64,000 bases of DNA from Massospora cicadina (lineage: Eukaryota; Entomophthoromycota; Entomophthoromycetes; Entomophthorales; Entomophthoraceae): positions 1 through 64,000 of the forward strand of contig JAKSZP010004209.1 in NCBI GenBank assembly GCA_022478985.1, read 5' to 3'. The position numbers were made by a program, and so were the translations under genes. Below the pieces are notes generated by a model. The model was not told the origin of the DNA, did no database searches, and worked only from the letters and a program-made list of their open reading frames with translations. Position 1 is the first letter of the stretch. Each line of letters opens with the position of its first letter. Below are positions 1-11,660 of the stretch, piece after piece.

Positions 1-840
1 CCTTTTTGGAATCCAGCAGCGTGAGTCACCAGCAAGCAAGAATCAACTGGATTCCTACAAACCGCAAGGTTTACCTTCCAGATTATTGCAGTACAAAGAT
101 GTTTGTGATGTGGAGAAGGACAATCACCTTACTTTCCATTTTGAGTATGGTCTATCCTTACATATGACAGTAGATGTAGTTAATATCAACTTTCCTCTGT
201 ACCCCTATACAGAGCAAGATAAAAAATAAGGTGTGGTTAGAATACATGCTTTAAAAGGGTGGATAATGAAGAAATTCTTGCTCATCACGTCCCTTATCGT
301 TTTTCTCAAAAAAACTGACATATGTTGTGCCCATGCATGGACTATGGTCATGTGAACAATATCATTGTGCATTACCCCTATCAGCTTCCTCTTAAGCATC
401 CATCATTCAACAGATTGCCAAATCTCAAGTGATTGCAAGATTGACCTTTTGAACGTCTTAAATCAAATTGAGTAGAGAAAGGTAAAGAGTGGCTAATGGC
501 CGATCATACCAAGCGGGTATTTTCAGTTTAAAGTAATGTCCTTCAGCCTCAATAATGTGCTCGCCACAAACCAGCATATTATTGACGACATTTTGGGCAG
601 TCTTTGCTTCACATGCGTGATAGCGTACATAGACAATTTTCTGGTGCACTCTCTCACCTTAAACAGCATGTGAGAGACCTATAGGTAGTACTGGCGGCAC
701 TGATGAAGGCAGCTCTGTTAAGCCCCCAAAGTGCAAGTTCTTTAGGCAAGAGGTTACCTTCTTGGGTAAGCTTGCCTTATATGATGAGTACACTTTTATG
801 CCCAGAAAATCGAGGCTATCCTTGCTTGGCCTACAACTAC
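1..840 (+). pseudogene. Element A reverse transcriptase remnant
   Basis: Degraded RT of a Ty3/Gypsy pol. The stretch about 150-250 matches the N-terminal RT region of element E at 38690-38830, including a shared N-F-P-L-Y-P-Y peptide. The catalytic box is visible at about 618-650 as A-Y-I-D-N-F-L-V-H, where the second catalytic Asp of the usual YIDD is Asn. Frameshifts and stops break the frame throughout, so no product is expected. It continues into an RNase H remnant downstream. Confidence 0.7.
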
Positions 841-841
841 C

Positions 842-1600
842 ATGCAGAAGCAGCTGCATAGTTTCTTAAGGATGATTGTTTTTGATAAGTCTCGCCCACG
901 CTCTCTCAATTGGCAGCGCATTTTCATTTTCTGCCAGGGAAGGAAGCTTTGTTCAAATGGAAGAAGGTTTGCAAATGTGCATTTTAGGCATTTAAGGAAG
1001 TTTTTGAGGCACTGCCAGTCCTCAAGCTCAATTGATTCCTCACATCCTTTTATTGTGGCATTCGATGCCTTGGTGGATGCAGTGGGAGTAGTCCTGCTTC
1101 AGGATCAAAATGGGGTGGAGCATCACGTCGCCTATTTCTAATATAAGTTCTCCACCTCAGAACTATCCTAGGCCATTTACAACAATAAGCTTGCTGCGGA
1201 GTCATTGTTGCTCATCTACTGGTGGTACTTCTTTAAGGTATGCAACATGAAGTGCTTGTCATGACGGACCACCAGTCCCTAATGTAATTCAGAAAACCAC
1301 AGAAGTTGGCGCACCGTCAGGCTCAGACATTTCACAACCAATGCAGCTTTAATCTCATATACTATTTCATAAATGGAGAATTAAGCATTCTCCCTGATCT
1401 GTTGATTTGTGACCCTTCCCTTACTCTGATAGAAGAGGAAATGCAGGATTTGATAATAATGATCCTTTCCTCCCAGATTCTCGCCATTTCTCCTTCCACA
1501 TTTTCTTTGGTTGACTGGGCGCCAGATGTGCCATTGGTATTTCAGTTACTGGAATGTCAGACCTCCTGCTTGGAGGGTCTAGAGCTGTTTGATTAGTTGG
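842..1600 (+). pseudogene. Element A RT end, RNase H and linker remnant
   Basis: An open stretch from 842 to 1141 contains P-F-I-V-A-F-D-A-L-V-D-A-V-G-V-V-L-L-Q, the first RNase H strand with its catalytic Asp. Matching RNase H sequence lies in element E (57430-57720) and element C (46323-46500, minus strand). The following 1142-1300 retains a T-D-H-Q-like block in shifted frames. The segment 1306-1596 matches the RNase H to integrase linker of E (57734-58012) and C. The frame is broken at least twice. Confidence 0.7.
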
Positions 1601-1679
1601 GTTTGCTGAGCCACAAGCAAACTTATTATTCATTAACAGAGGTGATGATCTTGTTCAGAGTAGGGTTTGGGTGCCTCCT

Positions 1680-2682
1680 CAACTCTAGGATGAAGTAATT
1701 TACGCTCACCATGATCACCTGGTGGTGGGGCACTCAGGGAAATAGTGCCTCGATTTGATAAAGTGGAAATTCAACTGGCCAGGAATCCCTAAGGATCTAC
1801 CAATTTGGATCACCAATTTCATGACATGCGCGCGAGACAAGTTTAATAGATCAGGTAGGAATGGCACCTTCATCCCCTGAAGCAGGCACAAGGTGGGTGG
1901 ACCTTGATATTCATCAGCTCCATTGTTGAGCTTCCTCATTCCAAGGTTATAATGTGATTATGATGGTCATGAACTTCTTTATGAATTTCATAATTTTTAT
2001 TCCTTTTGTGCCATCCACTACCTCCGAGGAGACAGACCAAATTTTTGTTCGCCATGTTTTCTCTGTTTTTAGAATACCGCAGAAGGTAGTAAGTGACTGG
2101 GGTCTTCAGTTTACAGCTAATTTTGGATTTTCATTTTTGCTACTGAAGATCAAGTCATGCCGTTCCATAGTTTACCATCCCTAGTCTGGCGGCCAGCAGG
2201 AGAGGTACAATCAGAATCACAAGCATTACCTCCGCTGCTACGCCTCCACTGCACAGGTTATTGGGCCTCTGATTTTTCTATGGCGCAGTTTGCAACCACA
2301 ACAATGCCACCCATTTGTCAATAGGGTTTTTCAATTAAAGCTACCCTGAGATATAACCTCTCATTTCTTATTGGTCCTTATCTTCACCCTAAAATACCTG
2401 CTGCTAAGGAGCATCCGCATTGAACCCAGAGTACACGATCTCTGGTTCAGGAACACCTGACTAAGGTAATAAGTGATTACAAGTGGTTTGTAGATCGCAA
2501 ATGCCTTCCCACCCTTGAAATTAAGATGGGTTCATAAGTTATGCTAGATATGTGACACCTGCATTTTAAGGTTCCCTTTCAAAAGTTCTTAAGTAAGGGC
2601 TCTATTCCTCACATGGTAGAGGAGGATTTGGGAATTGGGACCTTCTGGATGTCCCTTCCTTCTCCTTGGAAGCAGCACCCAG
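1680..2682 (+). pseudogene. Element A integrase remnant
   Basis: A decayed retroviral-type integrase. The zinc-binding part begins near 1690 with A-H-H-D-H-L-V-V-G-H-S-G. The core at 1950-2220 keeps T-S-E-E-T-D-Q-I-F-V-R-H-V-F, a V-V-S-D-W-G-L-Q-F-T block containing the second catalytic Asp, and Y-H-P followed by the S-G-G-Q-Q-E region with the Glu. The C-terminal part at 2420-2682 is cut at 2682 by LINE-1. The same domain resumes in element A at 8770. Confidence 0.75.
2668..2682. repeat. Target-site duplication of LINE-1, left copy
   Basis: GGAAGCAGCACCCAG is repeated exactly at 8755-8769. Fifteen identical bases on both sides of a LINE are the expected mark of target-primed reverse transcription. 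The sequence belongs to the integrase C-terminus of element A, which reads on across the insertion. Confidence 0.95.
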
Positions 2683-2776
2683 TCAAAATCTCTTTCTGCT
2701 AAGCATCACTTTTCAAAAAGCAATTCAGCCTGAAATTTAGCTCCACTAAAGAGATTTACGAGAACTATTAGCAAAT

Positions 2777-5118
2777 ATGGCGGGAAACCCCGCAAAAGAA
2801 CCTGCAGGCTCTGCCAAACGAGCCAGCACCACCCCCAAACGAAACAACCCTCGGTTACCCACCTCAGGGTCAACCAGAAACACCCGCTCTCAAGCAGTGG
2901 CCATGAAAGCAGGCACCACCCCCCAACCTGGAGCTACTTCAACTAGCGCCAGTTTACCTGATCGCACTTCTGCAACCTGCACGCCTAACAGCTCTGTGTG
3001 CGCTGCCTCCCACCAACCCGCTGGGCCCCCTCCAACCAAGGAGGCCATCACCCACGCTGCTTTAATGGCGTCTGATCGGTTGAATGCAACTCAGCCCATT
3101 CAGGCATTCACCTCCCCCATTGTGTCTGCTAATTTAGCCCCATCTATTATTGCTGACTCCGTGTTTCTGGCTCCCTCCATGAGGGGCAATACCCAGCTAC
3201 CTGGCCCCCAAACCCTCAGATGTAAGGTTGGATTAGTCGCACATTCTGGTTCACTAAGCACCAAATTGGGACAATCTACTCTTCCCAATGAAGATTCAAG
3301 TGGTTCGGATTTTGGAACTTCACACCAGTTCCAATCTCACCCGTCCCATTTAAACCCATAATTGGCACTTCTCAAGTCGGCACTTTATCTCCATATGCTG
3401 AAAACGACCAATTCACCAATCAGCCAGTGATTTTTGCCCATGAAATCACAGCAAATACTCGGGCTGAATTTACCCAAATAGATTGGGATGGTGATGAAAC
3501 ATCTCCCTTTTTCAATTTGCTGGAGTTAATTCCAATCTGGATGGGCCTCCCCAATTTAGCGAGGCCCAACAATCAGCCCCTCAATTTAATATGACGCAGC
3601 AACTGCTGTAACATTCCAGCAACAAGGGAACTCCACAAACTTGTCCAAACCACCAGCTCACACTCAACCCGCGATTGCAGCCCAAAGCAAACACAAACGT
3701 ACCAAAGGAGCCACTGGGGCGTGGCAAAAACCTCTGGCACCAACGCTACCCAAAGCTGATCCCCGTTAAGTGGCATTTATTGCTGATGTTAAGAAGAAAT
3801 GGGCCGAAACTAGAGCACAAAAAGCTCTACCTCGCTCAACCCTCTCCCACGCAATTCGCCTTTATTATGGGCATAATCCTGTTGAATTCTATATGGAGGA
3901 TTACTTCTCATACTTTGCAGCGATTGCGGAGACATTCCAAATTAACACCACCATCCATGAATCAGTGGAGGGCCACTACATCGATGTGGGCTTCACTGAA
4001 GCTGCCCTTGCTGACCATGCTGCCACCCTCCAGGTCATTATTCCGCATGGATCTCTTTGCATCTCCCGCACACGCTCTCACCTGGAGAAAATTTCATGGG
4101 TTACTTTTTCCAACCTACCAACGACCGTTGATCCTGAGTCTCTTAAACTGGCACTCCATCGTGGTTTAATGGAGTTTAGTCTGTTTTTTCAGTGGACTTT
4201 AGTGTCCCCTCTTATTATGCTCCCACTCAAAGAGCTCGCACTGCTAGAGCGTTATTCATCCCCTCCCCCACTGTATCCCGCAACATTGAGGTTATTCCTC
4301 GTGTGGCGGTAGTTGGGGCATGCCCTGAGATCTTTTTTGTCGACCCTGATCAGGCGCGCCCCCGGTGTTCATGGTGTAACGCCCTTGGACACTTGTATAG
4401 TGGCTGCACAGCTCGAAAACAAGCCCTCTTAGCCACCACCCAGGGTCCTAAACCAGGCCAAAAACGATCCCACGTGGCCGCAGCAGCAATTCCACAACCC
4501 ACACAATGGGTTCCCATTCAAGACCTGTCCCCTGAGGCCTTACGCCTAGAAGTTGAAACAGCTAACCCCACTATTGGTATGGGATACCTTCGCGCTAATG
4601 CCCCCCTTCCAGTGGGCACCCCCTCCAATCTCCCAGAGTCAACTCCCTCTCTCACCAAGCGCAAGGCATCTCCCACAGGGTGCCCCTCGTCAGCCACCCC
4701 CACTCAGGGCTCCGCGGCTTCCCCACCAACCTCCACCAGAGATTTATCACATCAACCCTCAGCTCCCAATGGAGCTATGCCCACCAGCATGGACTGGCAA
4801 CCCGCGGCCTGCGGTAGAAGTGCCACCTCAAAGAGTCCTACCCCAACCCCACAGTCCATTTCGCGCGGATCCTTTGCAGTGTTGGAGGAAGTGAATATGG
4901 ACTCAGACGCATCAAATGGGGACACCGCGGAGGTCACCATTGAGCACCCTCAGGTCCTTCCCCTGCAACGGAGTGGGGGCAGCATCCTAGGCTGGCTTAC
5001 TGAGTCCTCCGCCCCCCCACCCTCTCCTTCCCTCAGAACCCTCAACGCTCCTCACGGATTGCAGCTAATAGTCAAGCTAAAGAGATCAAAACTAGCCGCC
5101 TCACAGCAGCAGGTTTAA
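2777..5118 (+). pseudogene. LINE-1 ORF1 (RNA-binding, zinc knuckle), frameshifted
   Basis: The start at 2777 follows a leader of 94 bases. The first about 195 codons are a low-complexity region rich in Pro, Ser, Thr and Ala, broken at 3361. A central domain follows at about 3770-4312 (Y-Y-G-H-N-P and V-T-F-S-N-L-P blocks), then a frame change near 4190 into 4192-5118. That last part holds a CX2CX4HX4C knuckle at 4366-4407 (C-S-W-C-N-A-L-G-H-L-Y-S-G-C) followed by a Pro/Ser-rich tail. ORF1 proteins of this group coat the element RNA. At least three frame shifts are needed to read it through. The V-T-F block and knuckle also occur in LINE-3. Confidence 0.85.
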
Positions 5119-5155
5119 GCGCTGGCAACCCCCCAGGACATGGAGGGGAACAGCT

Positions 5156-8100
5156 ATGAGTCCCCATGGCAGCACCCTGGCCCTGCAATCCATCAACGCA
5201 AATGGGTTGCGGGACTTTAAGCGGAGAGCCCGCCTCCTCCGCAACTTCAGGTCAGCACAAATTGACATCGCTGCTGTCCAGGAGCCCCATATCCTCCCCC
5301 ACGAACAATCTGCATGGAATGAACAGTTTGGAGGCAACTCCTTCTGGACAAACCATGCCGCCCTTATTGTTTTGAATCCCACATGTTAAAACCCATTCTT
5401 TTTCACAATATCTAAGTGGCCGCCTCATACTGGCCAAACTCACCACTCCTGACTTCTCCTTCTTCGCTGCAAGCATCTACCTGCCTAATTCAGGTCAGGA
5501 GCAAAATTGGCTCTTGGAAAAGCTCGTCCAACTCAATCTCACACGGAATACAGTCCTCTTAGGAGATTTCAACACAACCATAAGTCGCGTCCGTGACTCT
5601 TACCCCCTGCAGCAAAGGAACGCCCTGGATCAAGTCGCCTCCAGGATTTCCTTCGCCTGAGTGGCTTTATAGATGCGCTTCCACCCTCCGCGTCTGGCCT
5701 AGGTTGCATGACTAGGATCCAGTGTGATGGAGGAGCTTTCCAGTCAGCGTCACGCATAGATATGGCACTGATTGGCCCCCTGCTGATTGGCCGCGTCTCC
5801 TCTCCCATCGCTCGTGACAACCATCTGAGTGATCACAGGTCACTCACTGTTGTCCTCACCACCACACTTAGACCGTCGCGTAGGTTCTGGCCTAGGGTTG
5901 CCCCAGCTCTTCTCAACAACCCCTTCACTAAAGAGAAGCTGTCTATGACCATCCGGGAGACTCTCACCTCCCCCCACCCCACCTGCTTGACCACAAGGCT
6001 ATATGGGCGGTGACCAAGGAGGGCATCACCCGCGTTGCTTACAACTGTGCCAAAGCCCAGATGACTGCAGCTCGCGCCAGAGTCAAAAGGGCGGAAGCCA
6101 GAATCAGACATCTGGAGCGAAACTGCCAGCCTTCGCCCTCTCCCAGATGGTTGGAAGACTGGGAAGCGGCGTAGGAAGCACTCCGCTTGGAGTTCACACT
6201 GCAGGAAGAACGGGCAGCAAACTTTACAACATCTCGTTACTATGCTCAATGGGAACGCCCCACCCGCTTCTTCTTTCAGAAACAGAAAGCCCGGTCAACA
6301 GCGCAGGATATTACTGCACTGAAGATTGGCACTACAACCACTTCGGATAAAAAGAAATCACGCAGTAATTACACCGCTTCTACTCCAGCCTCTTCCATGC
6401 CACCCAGGTGGACCCATCGGACATCCAAGACTTCCTGTGGCGGGCTCCAGAGCCGCCCATTGAGCCACAGGCTGATGAGGCTCTACTGGCGCCTATTTCC
6501 ATCCAGGAGGTGATGGAAACCCTTCTGAAATCCCCACGGCTTAAAGCCCCAGGCCCAGACGGAATACCCTTCGAGGTGTACCTTCTGGAACCTGCAGTGA
6601 TAGCAGAATCCTCCGCGACCTCTTCGCTGCACTCTTGGTGAATGGCGAAGTCCTCCCAGACTCCAGAGGCTCAATCACGACCCTCATTCACAAGAAGTCA
6701 GACCGTGAGAACCTGGCGAACTGGCGCCCCATAGCGTTGATCAACACAGACCACAAGCTCTTCACGAAGCTTCTGGCCAACCTCATCACCAAATGGGTAT
6801 CACCTTGCCTCTCCCCATCCCAGCACGGTTTTATTCCGGGGAGGTCGTTATGGGACAACTATAATGACTTTCACGTGACTTTGACTGCTAACTCTCGTAA
6901 GGTGAATGGCTTTGTGGCTCTCCTGGATATGGAGAAAGCATATGATCGGGTAGCCTGGAAGTATATTGATGCTTCTCTGGCCCGCTTCCATCTCCCCCCG
7001 CAGCTAGGCGCTGGATATCAGCGCTTTATGATCAGCTCCACACCAGAGTCCTGGCGCCAATGGGTTTTACAGTGGCAGTACCAGTTGGACAAGGTCTCCG
7101 GCAAGGGGACCCCCTGAGCCCTATCCTTTTTAACATCACCCTTGACCCCCTCTTGGCCTCCTTACAGGACAAGCTAACAGGGATTCTGGTCCCAGGTAAA
7201 GCCCCCACACGCACCATGGCATTTGCAGATGACACTTCCATTGCATTTGGCTGCCCTGGGGATGTTGCCCTCGCTGCTGTGACCATTGAGAGGTACACCA
7301 AGGCGTCCAACGCCATGGTCAACACCTCCAAGACAACAGTTGTACAGGTCAGCTCCCCCACCTTCCCCCCACCATTTGGTATTGAACCTGTGCGCGGTAC
7401 CTTCCGTCACCTGGGCGTTCTCACCAACCAACAAGGAGTTGCGCTAAAAGACAATGAGGACTTGCTCCTCGCAGCAGTTAACTCCAGGATTGCCAGCTGG
7501 AACCGGTGGCACATCACCCCCCAGGGTCAAGCTCTGATGGCCAATGTGTTCCTCATCTCCAAAGTCTGGTTCCTAGCGCACGTCTGCCCATTCACAGACG
7601 CCTTTTATACGCGGCTCAATGTACTCCTCCGCTGTTGGATCTGGGGCTCAAACCATCCACCAATGGCCCTCTCAACCATTGCCTGACCCTGCAATGAAGG
7701 GGGCCTAGGGCTTCTGGACACGCGATCCCACGCCACCACAATCTTCCTGAAGTTCCTATGGCCGACTGTCTGCTGGGACGCGACCCCCATGCCCCAATGG
7801 GCGCCCGCCCTCCGCCAGTCAGTGTCAGCAGCTCTGGGTCTTCCTAGAGCATCTCTGACCTCATTAGGGGAGTGGCTCACAAACCACCCAGGCCATCGCC
7901 TGAAACCATCCTCATCCCCCTACTGGAACCAGGCTCTCCTTGCCCTGAAACGAGTAGGCGCGCGGATCCACCATGCCTTCCCATACAGAAGGGAAGGCCC
8001 TGGCCTCAGCCCCCGTCGCCATGCAATTGTGCACAATGGACAAGTTGTCACAACTCACCTCAACCCCCAAGATCGTCCTCCCATCCGCCCAAGACTCCTT

Positions 8101-8685
8101 GAGCTCCTCCCTCCCTCCGTGAGATTTAACCTCAAGAAATTGTGGAAGGACGTCTATCACCCCATCCTGTCAGCAAAGGTGTCCAACACCTTATGGAGGG
8201 TGCTCCACTGTTCATACAGGACAGGGGACCAGACTGGCCCTACCTTCCAGCACCGAAGCTGCCCCCACTGTGCAGAGCCTATTGACTCCCACCTCCATCG
8301 ATTTTTCACCTGTCCAGGTGTTGCCGCATTTTGGCCAAAGGCCCACGCGCTCCTCCATGCTCAGCCCTGGTCTGGACACCCTGTGCAAGACCTCATGTTC
8401 GAGCAGACATTGCCTGGTTGCCACCGACCCCTCCATGTCCTCGCCTATGCCACAGCCATCTGGAACATCCATAACTCCTTCCTTCGTGCTGCCTTTGACC
8501 AGCAGGTGTGGACCCTTCCACACATGATCACCCACTTTCAGGTACACTTTGAGATGTCCCTGAAGGTCTGCACTATGTCGCCAACCCTCCCCCGCTCAAA
8601 TGTCACTGCAGCACGGCTCTGGCGCGCAAACCCCCTCCCTTTCTCGATGCCTCCTCCCTCCCCTTCCCTTGCCTCAGGCTCTTAG
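5156..8685 (+). pseudogene. LINE-1 ORF2: APE endonuclease, reverse transcriptase and zinc motif, frameshifted
   Basis: ORF2 makes the nick and copies the RNA in target-primed reverse transcription. The endonuclease opens with I-N-A-N-G-L (about 5190) and V-Q-E-P-H, and closes with S-R-I-D-M-A-L and L-S-D-H-R-S (about 5750-5850). The RT fingers and palm run 6480-7686: A-P-G-P-D-G-I-P, W-R-P-I-A-L, D-M-E-K-A-Y-D-R-V, R-Q-G-D-P-L-S-P, and the catalytic F-A-D-D at about 7219-7233. A C-terminal Cys/His motif C-P-H-C...H...C is at about 8258-8312. Breaks occur near 5390, 5700, 6000-6400, 6600, 7060 and 7686. The stop is at 8683-8685. It lies 37 bases after ORF1. Confidence 0.88.
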
Positions 8686-8754
8686 GAGCCCAGGCGTAAT
8701 TCAATAAACATCGATGAATCCCCCCTTAGGTTGGGACCATCTAGTACTAAAAAA
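8686..8754 (+). terminator. LINE-1 3' UTR with polyadenylation signal and A tail
   Basis: A short 3' UTR with AATAAA at 8703-8708 ends in GGTTGGGACCATCTAGTACT followed by six A at 8749-8754, directly before the duplicated target. The same terminal sequence is found in two tiny insertions at 9362-9381 and 16850-16879, which identifies it as the 3' end recognised for retrotransposition. Confidence 0.85.
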
Positions 8755-8769
8755 GGAAGCAGCACCCAG
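8755..8769. repeat. Target-site duplication of LINE-1, right copy
   Basis: Exact second copy of the 15-base sequence at 2668-2682. Confidence 0.95.
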
Positions 8770-9130
8770 GCTTCCCAGTTGTCCTTTTTAAGGGGTAGGA
8801 ACCCGCCAAACCTAATCCAGTCATGATCAACGGCTTGGAAGAAGTGGAGATTGATGCCATTCTGGCGTCACAGTAATCCTGCCTTTTGGTGCTATACTTG
8901 GTTGCCTGGAAGATATTTCCTCCTATGAGAACAGATGGATAAGCACCAGTGATTTTGTCAATTGCCATGAGTTGGTGAAAGCATTCCACGCTGAACACCT
9001 TTAATGCTCCTCTTTTTCATCAGAATATTGCCTCCCTCTTAGCCATAGAGCTACCTAAAGCACATAAGAACGTGGCGCTCATAAATGTTTCTGTTGGTGG
9101 TGCTTCCCCAGTTCAAAAAGGGAAGGTCAA
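8770..9130 (+). pseudogene. Element A integrase tail and chromodomain remnant
   Basis: Element A resumes after LINE-1. At 8830-8980 it encodes E-V-E-I-D-A-I-L-A-S, a stop, and V-L-Y-L-V-A-W-K, matching the chromodomain of element C (44561-44700) and element E (59160-59270). Chromodomains of Ty3/Gypsy chromoviruses target integration to chromatin. The conserved W-K-G-Y is broken here (W-K-I-F). The tail L-P-K-A-H-K-N-V-A-L-I is shared with C. The polypurine tract AAAAAGGGAAGGTCAA at 9115-9130 precedes the LTR. Confidence 0.75.
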
Positions 9131-9215
9131 TATAAGCCACAATGGACAACTTGTGGCTTAATCAAGAAGAATACTCATGTTAAACTAAGAAGGGGTGTAA
9201 GCAGGCGGACGTCCC
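9131..9215 (+). repeat. Element A 3' LTR, first piece
   Basis: Starts TATAAGCC just after the polypurine tract, aligned with the TGTAAGTCC starts of the E LTR (59441) and the C LTRs. It is cut at 9215 by element B and resumes at 16479/16484. Confidence 0.7.
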
Positions 9216-10063
9216 TGTTAATTTTAGGGTTTTCAAGGATGACTGGTTTTTCTTCTGCGGTAAGGTGGAGTTTCAAAGTCTCTTGTATGAAGACAATAGA
9301 CCAGACGGTGACTATATTTAAAATATAACTCCCTGGTAATCACACTTGAAGCTGTGTTCTTTTTTTTAGTACTAGATGGTATTGAAGCTGTATTCTTCTG
9401 TCGTTACTTAGATGATGGCACGCTGCCCTGATCTTCCTGATCCCAAGTAAATCCTCGACTTAATACATTGTAAAGTATTAATACAAAAAAGCTTATAAAT
9501 TAAACTGTAATCTTGTGGTAATAGTTGACTATTTTTTATTGGTATCAACTTGGGATAATTTATAGGGTTTGATGTTCACCACATCTTACCCATGACACCT
9601 CAATTTCAATGGCACTTGGCCAGAGAAAGTAACGAGTTTGTTTGAGGGTCTAAAATCCATTTGACTCAAGATATCTCAAATGTCTCAGAGTTGGTCTCAA
9701 ACTCAGAAATATTCTCAAGACAGCATTTCTAACGCGTCTGCAAATAACTGAACTGATACTCATCTCAAGCAATAAGCAGCACATACCAAGGCTATTTGTA
9801 CCACTGATTAGTAATTAATTTGATCAAAAACTCAATTGACACTAAAAACTAATTTTGACAAAGACCAACAAAGCCCACAAGCCCGGGTCATTTAATCAGC
9901 TATTATTTTAAGTCTGACCAAACTAACAAAGCCCCCATGCCCATGTCATCATATTCAAATATTATTAAGTGGAATCGCTAGGCCATGAATCCCAAGTTCA
10001 GATATACTTAGGATTTTTTGGTTTATAATTAACAATGATTATTATCCAGTCAACCATTCAACA
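9216..10063 (-). repeat. Element B 3' LTR
   Basis: 848 bp, running from TGTTAATTTTAGG to CCATTCAACA on +. It is collinear with the 5' LTR at 15665-16478 except for 36 extra bases at 9362-9397, which are a micro-insertion of LINE-1 tail plus its target duplication. Without them the two LTRs differ by about two bases in length. Confidence 0.92.
9362..9381 (-). mobile_element. LINE-1 micro-insertion 1 (20 bp)
   Basis: Read on -, the 20 bases TACCATCTAGTACTAAAAAA match the last bases of LINE-1 (8736-8754). They are flanked by TTGAAGCTGTGTTCTT (9346-9361) and TTGAAGCTGTATTCTT (9382-9397), a 16-bp target duplication with one mismatch. The other LTR of element B (15795-15811) has a single uninterrupted copy of this target, so the empty site is in the same window. 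This is an extremely 5'-truncated LINE copy. Confidence 0.88.
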
Positions 10064-10539
10064 CTTTCCCCTCCTTGACTGGATAAAAGTGGAGGGTATT
10101 TGTCTTCTCTTGGTCACAACATCCATTTTTTTCTCAACCTTCAGAATAGGATGCTACTTTAATAGCCTTTTGGCCCTGGATTAACCTTTCTTCTTAAACT
10201 CCACAACTACATACTGCATGCTACAGTTAGTTCATGCGTTTTTCCTTCACTTCATAGGTAGGTTCAACCAGCTATACTTCATAGTTTTCCAAAAAGTTCT
10301 ACTTCTATGCCTGCTGCAGCTCCAGCAATCCTCAGAGAACTTGACTGCCACTCTTGGCTTTGATTTCACTCTTCTCCCCCTCCCAAAAAGGGATATTAGC
10401 CTTAATGGCAATAAAACTTAAAATTCATTGAAAAAATTCATTTTTCTTAATTGTTTTTCTTTATTTTTAATATATTATTATTATATATACTTTTTCTTAT
10501 ACCTTTCTTTTATTTTAATTTTTTTTACTTTTTTTAATA
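10064..10539 (-). other. Element B region between integrase and 3' LTR
   Basis: The polypurine tract TCAAGGAGGGGAAAG (on -) lies at 10064-10078 against the LTR. A 67-codon open frame on + at 10218-10421 is unrecognised; it contains F-F-L-H-F-I-G, a peptide also seen in an opposite-strand stretch of element G near 28740. From about 10435 to 10539 the sequence is a T-rich (A-rich in element sense) low-complexity tract, as in elements F and G at the same place. Confidence 0.6.
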
Positions 10540-11660
10540 TTATTCTTTATGATATGGATGAAGGAACTTAGCATGTACTCGATTCACAACCCAGCTGCCT
10601 TGTTTTAAATGGTATATATGTCTTCAGACAATTTCTCCAATACAACAATAGGACCTTTCCAAAGTGAGGCAAGCTTGTGCGCGCGGCCTGCGCTATGATT
10701 ATCACAATATACTACTAAGTCTCCCTCTTTATATTTCATCACTGTAGCTCGTTTAGCATCATCATAGCTCTTCTGACTAGTTTTTTGACTAATCACATTT
10801 TGGTAAGCTTCAGATTGCAACTTGATTAAGGTTTTCGCTAGATGCTCAACATAATTATTTGGGCTGATTGCTTCAGTTGAACTGAGTACTGAATATAATA
10901 ATGGAGGCAGAGCTGGCTGTCTACCATACAGAAGTCAAAACAGAGGGTGGCCTGTACTGCTATGGTGTCTAATATTGTACACAAACATGGTAGCACTAAT
11001 GGAGGTAGCCAATTGTGATAGCGCTAAGGCTGCGTTTTTGCGTAAAATGCCAACTAGAGTGCCATTCACTTGCTCTACCATACCATTAGTCTCAGGATGG
11101 TACTGTGGTGACAACGCTCCTTTGATAGACATTAACTCATTTAACCGTTGTACCATCTGAGTAGTAAAATTTATGTCATTATCCGTCAAGGACTACTGTG
11201 GGCATTAATGCTTGTAAATTATATTATCTATAATGAACTTGTCAGTATTTAAGGCCCCAACGTCTCAAATTGCTTTTTCTTCCACCCATTTTGTTATATG
11301 GTCAATAGCAACAATTATGTATTTGTTGCCTAGGCTGCTCACAGGCAAAGGGCCAACTACATCTATTGATACAGTATGCAAAGCCCTGTCAGGTTTAATT
11401 AAACGATACTTCACATCTGACTTCATAGGTTTTGCAATTTGACAAGCAGATAATTTGCCAAGTACATCTTGAATACCAAATCACATTGAATCTCAGTAGT
11501 AATTCAACCAAATTAATTCTAGCATTTTGGTCAATCCTACATGTCCTACAGCCTTGTGCTCTTGTGTAATAATCTCCATTCAGTCAGAAGATTTTGGGAA
11601 AATTTGATGCTGCCCATCGGGCTTGGCTTGTATAAAACTCTGTTTCCATATTTGGTGTCA
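10540..11660 (-). pseudogene. Element B integrase
   Basis: Integrase that would insert the cDNA. The C-terminus ends at the stop 10540-10542 with V-N-R-V-H-A-K-F-L-H-P-Y. Upstream are G-D-L-V-V-Y-C and W-K-G-P-I-V-V-L (10605-10820). The core at 10935-11440 holds D-N-D-I-N-F-T-T, Y-H-P-E-T-N-G-M-V-E-Q-V-N (catalytic Glu) and, around 11300-11360, the first Asp region V-A-I-D-H. The first two catalytic blocks are in different frames, and stops separate the pieces. It closely resembles the integrase of element F. Confidence 0.8.

Larger units (their letters stand above)
2683..8754 (+). mobile_element. LINE-1: near full-length non-LTR retrotransposon (Tx1/L1-like)
   Basis: A 6.07-kb element between two exact copies of a 15-bp duplication. 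It has a short 5' leader, ORF1 with a zinc knuckle, ORF2 with APE endonuclease, RT and a C-terminal zinc motif, an AATAAA signal and an A tail. The two-ORF layout with a CX2CX4HX4C knuckle in ORF1 is that of L1/Tx1-group LINEs; clade assignment from sequence alone is an inference. It is more GC-rich than the AT-rich LTR elements around it. Several frameshifts make it inactive. It inserted into element A. Confidence 0.92.

Noticed and set aside
3100..3288. Minus-strand open frames across LINE-1 and LINE-2
   Set aside because: They are shadows of GC-rich ORF1 and ORF2 sequence; the coding strand carries the recognised domains.
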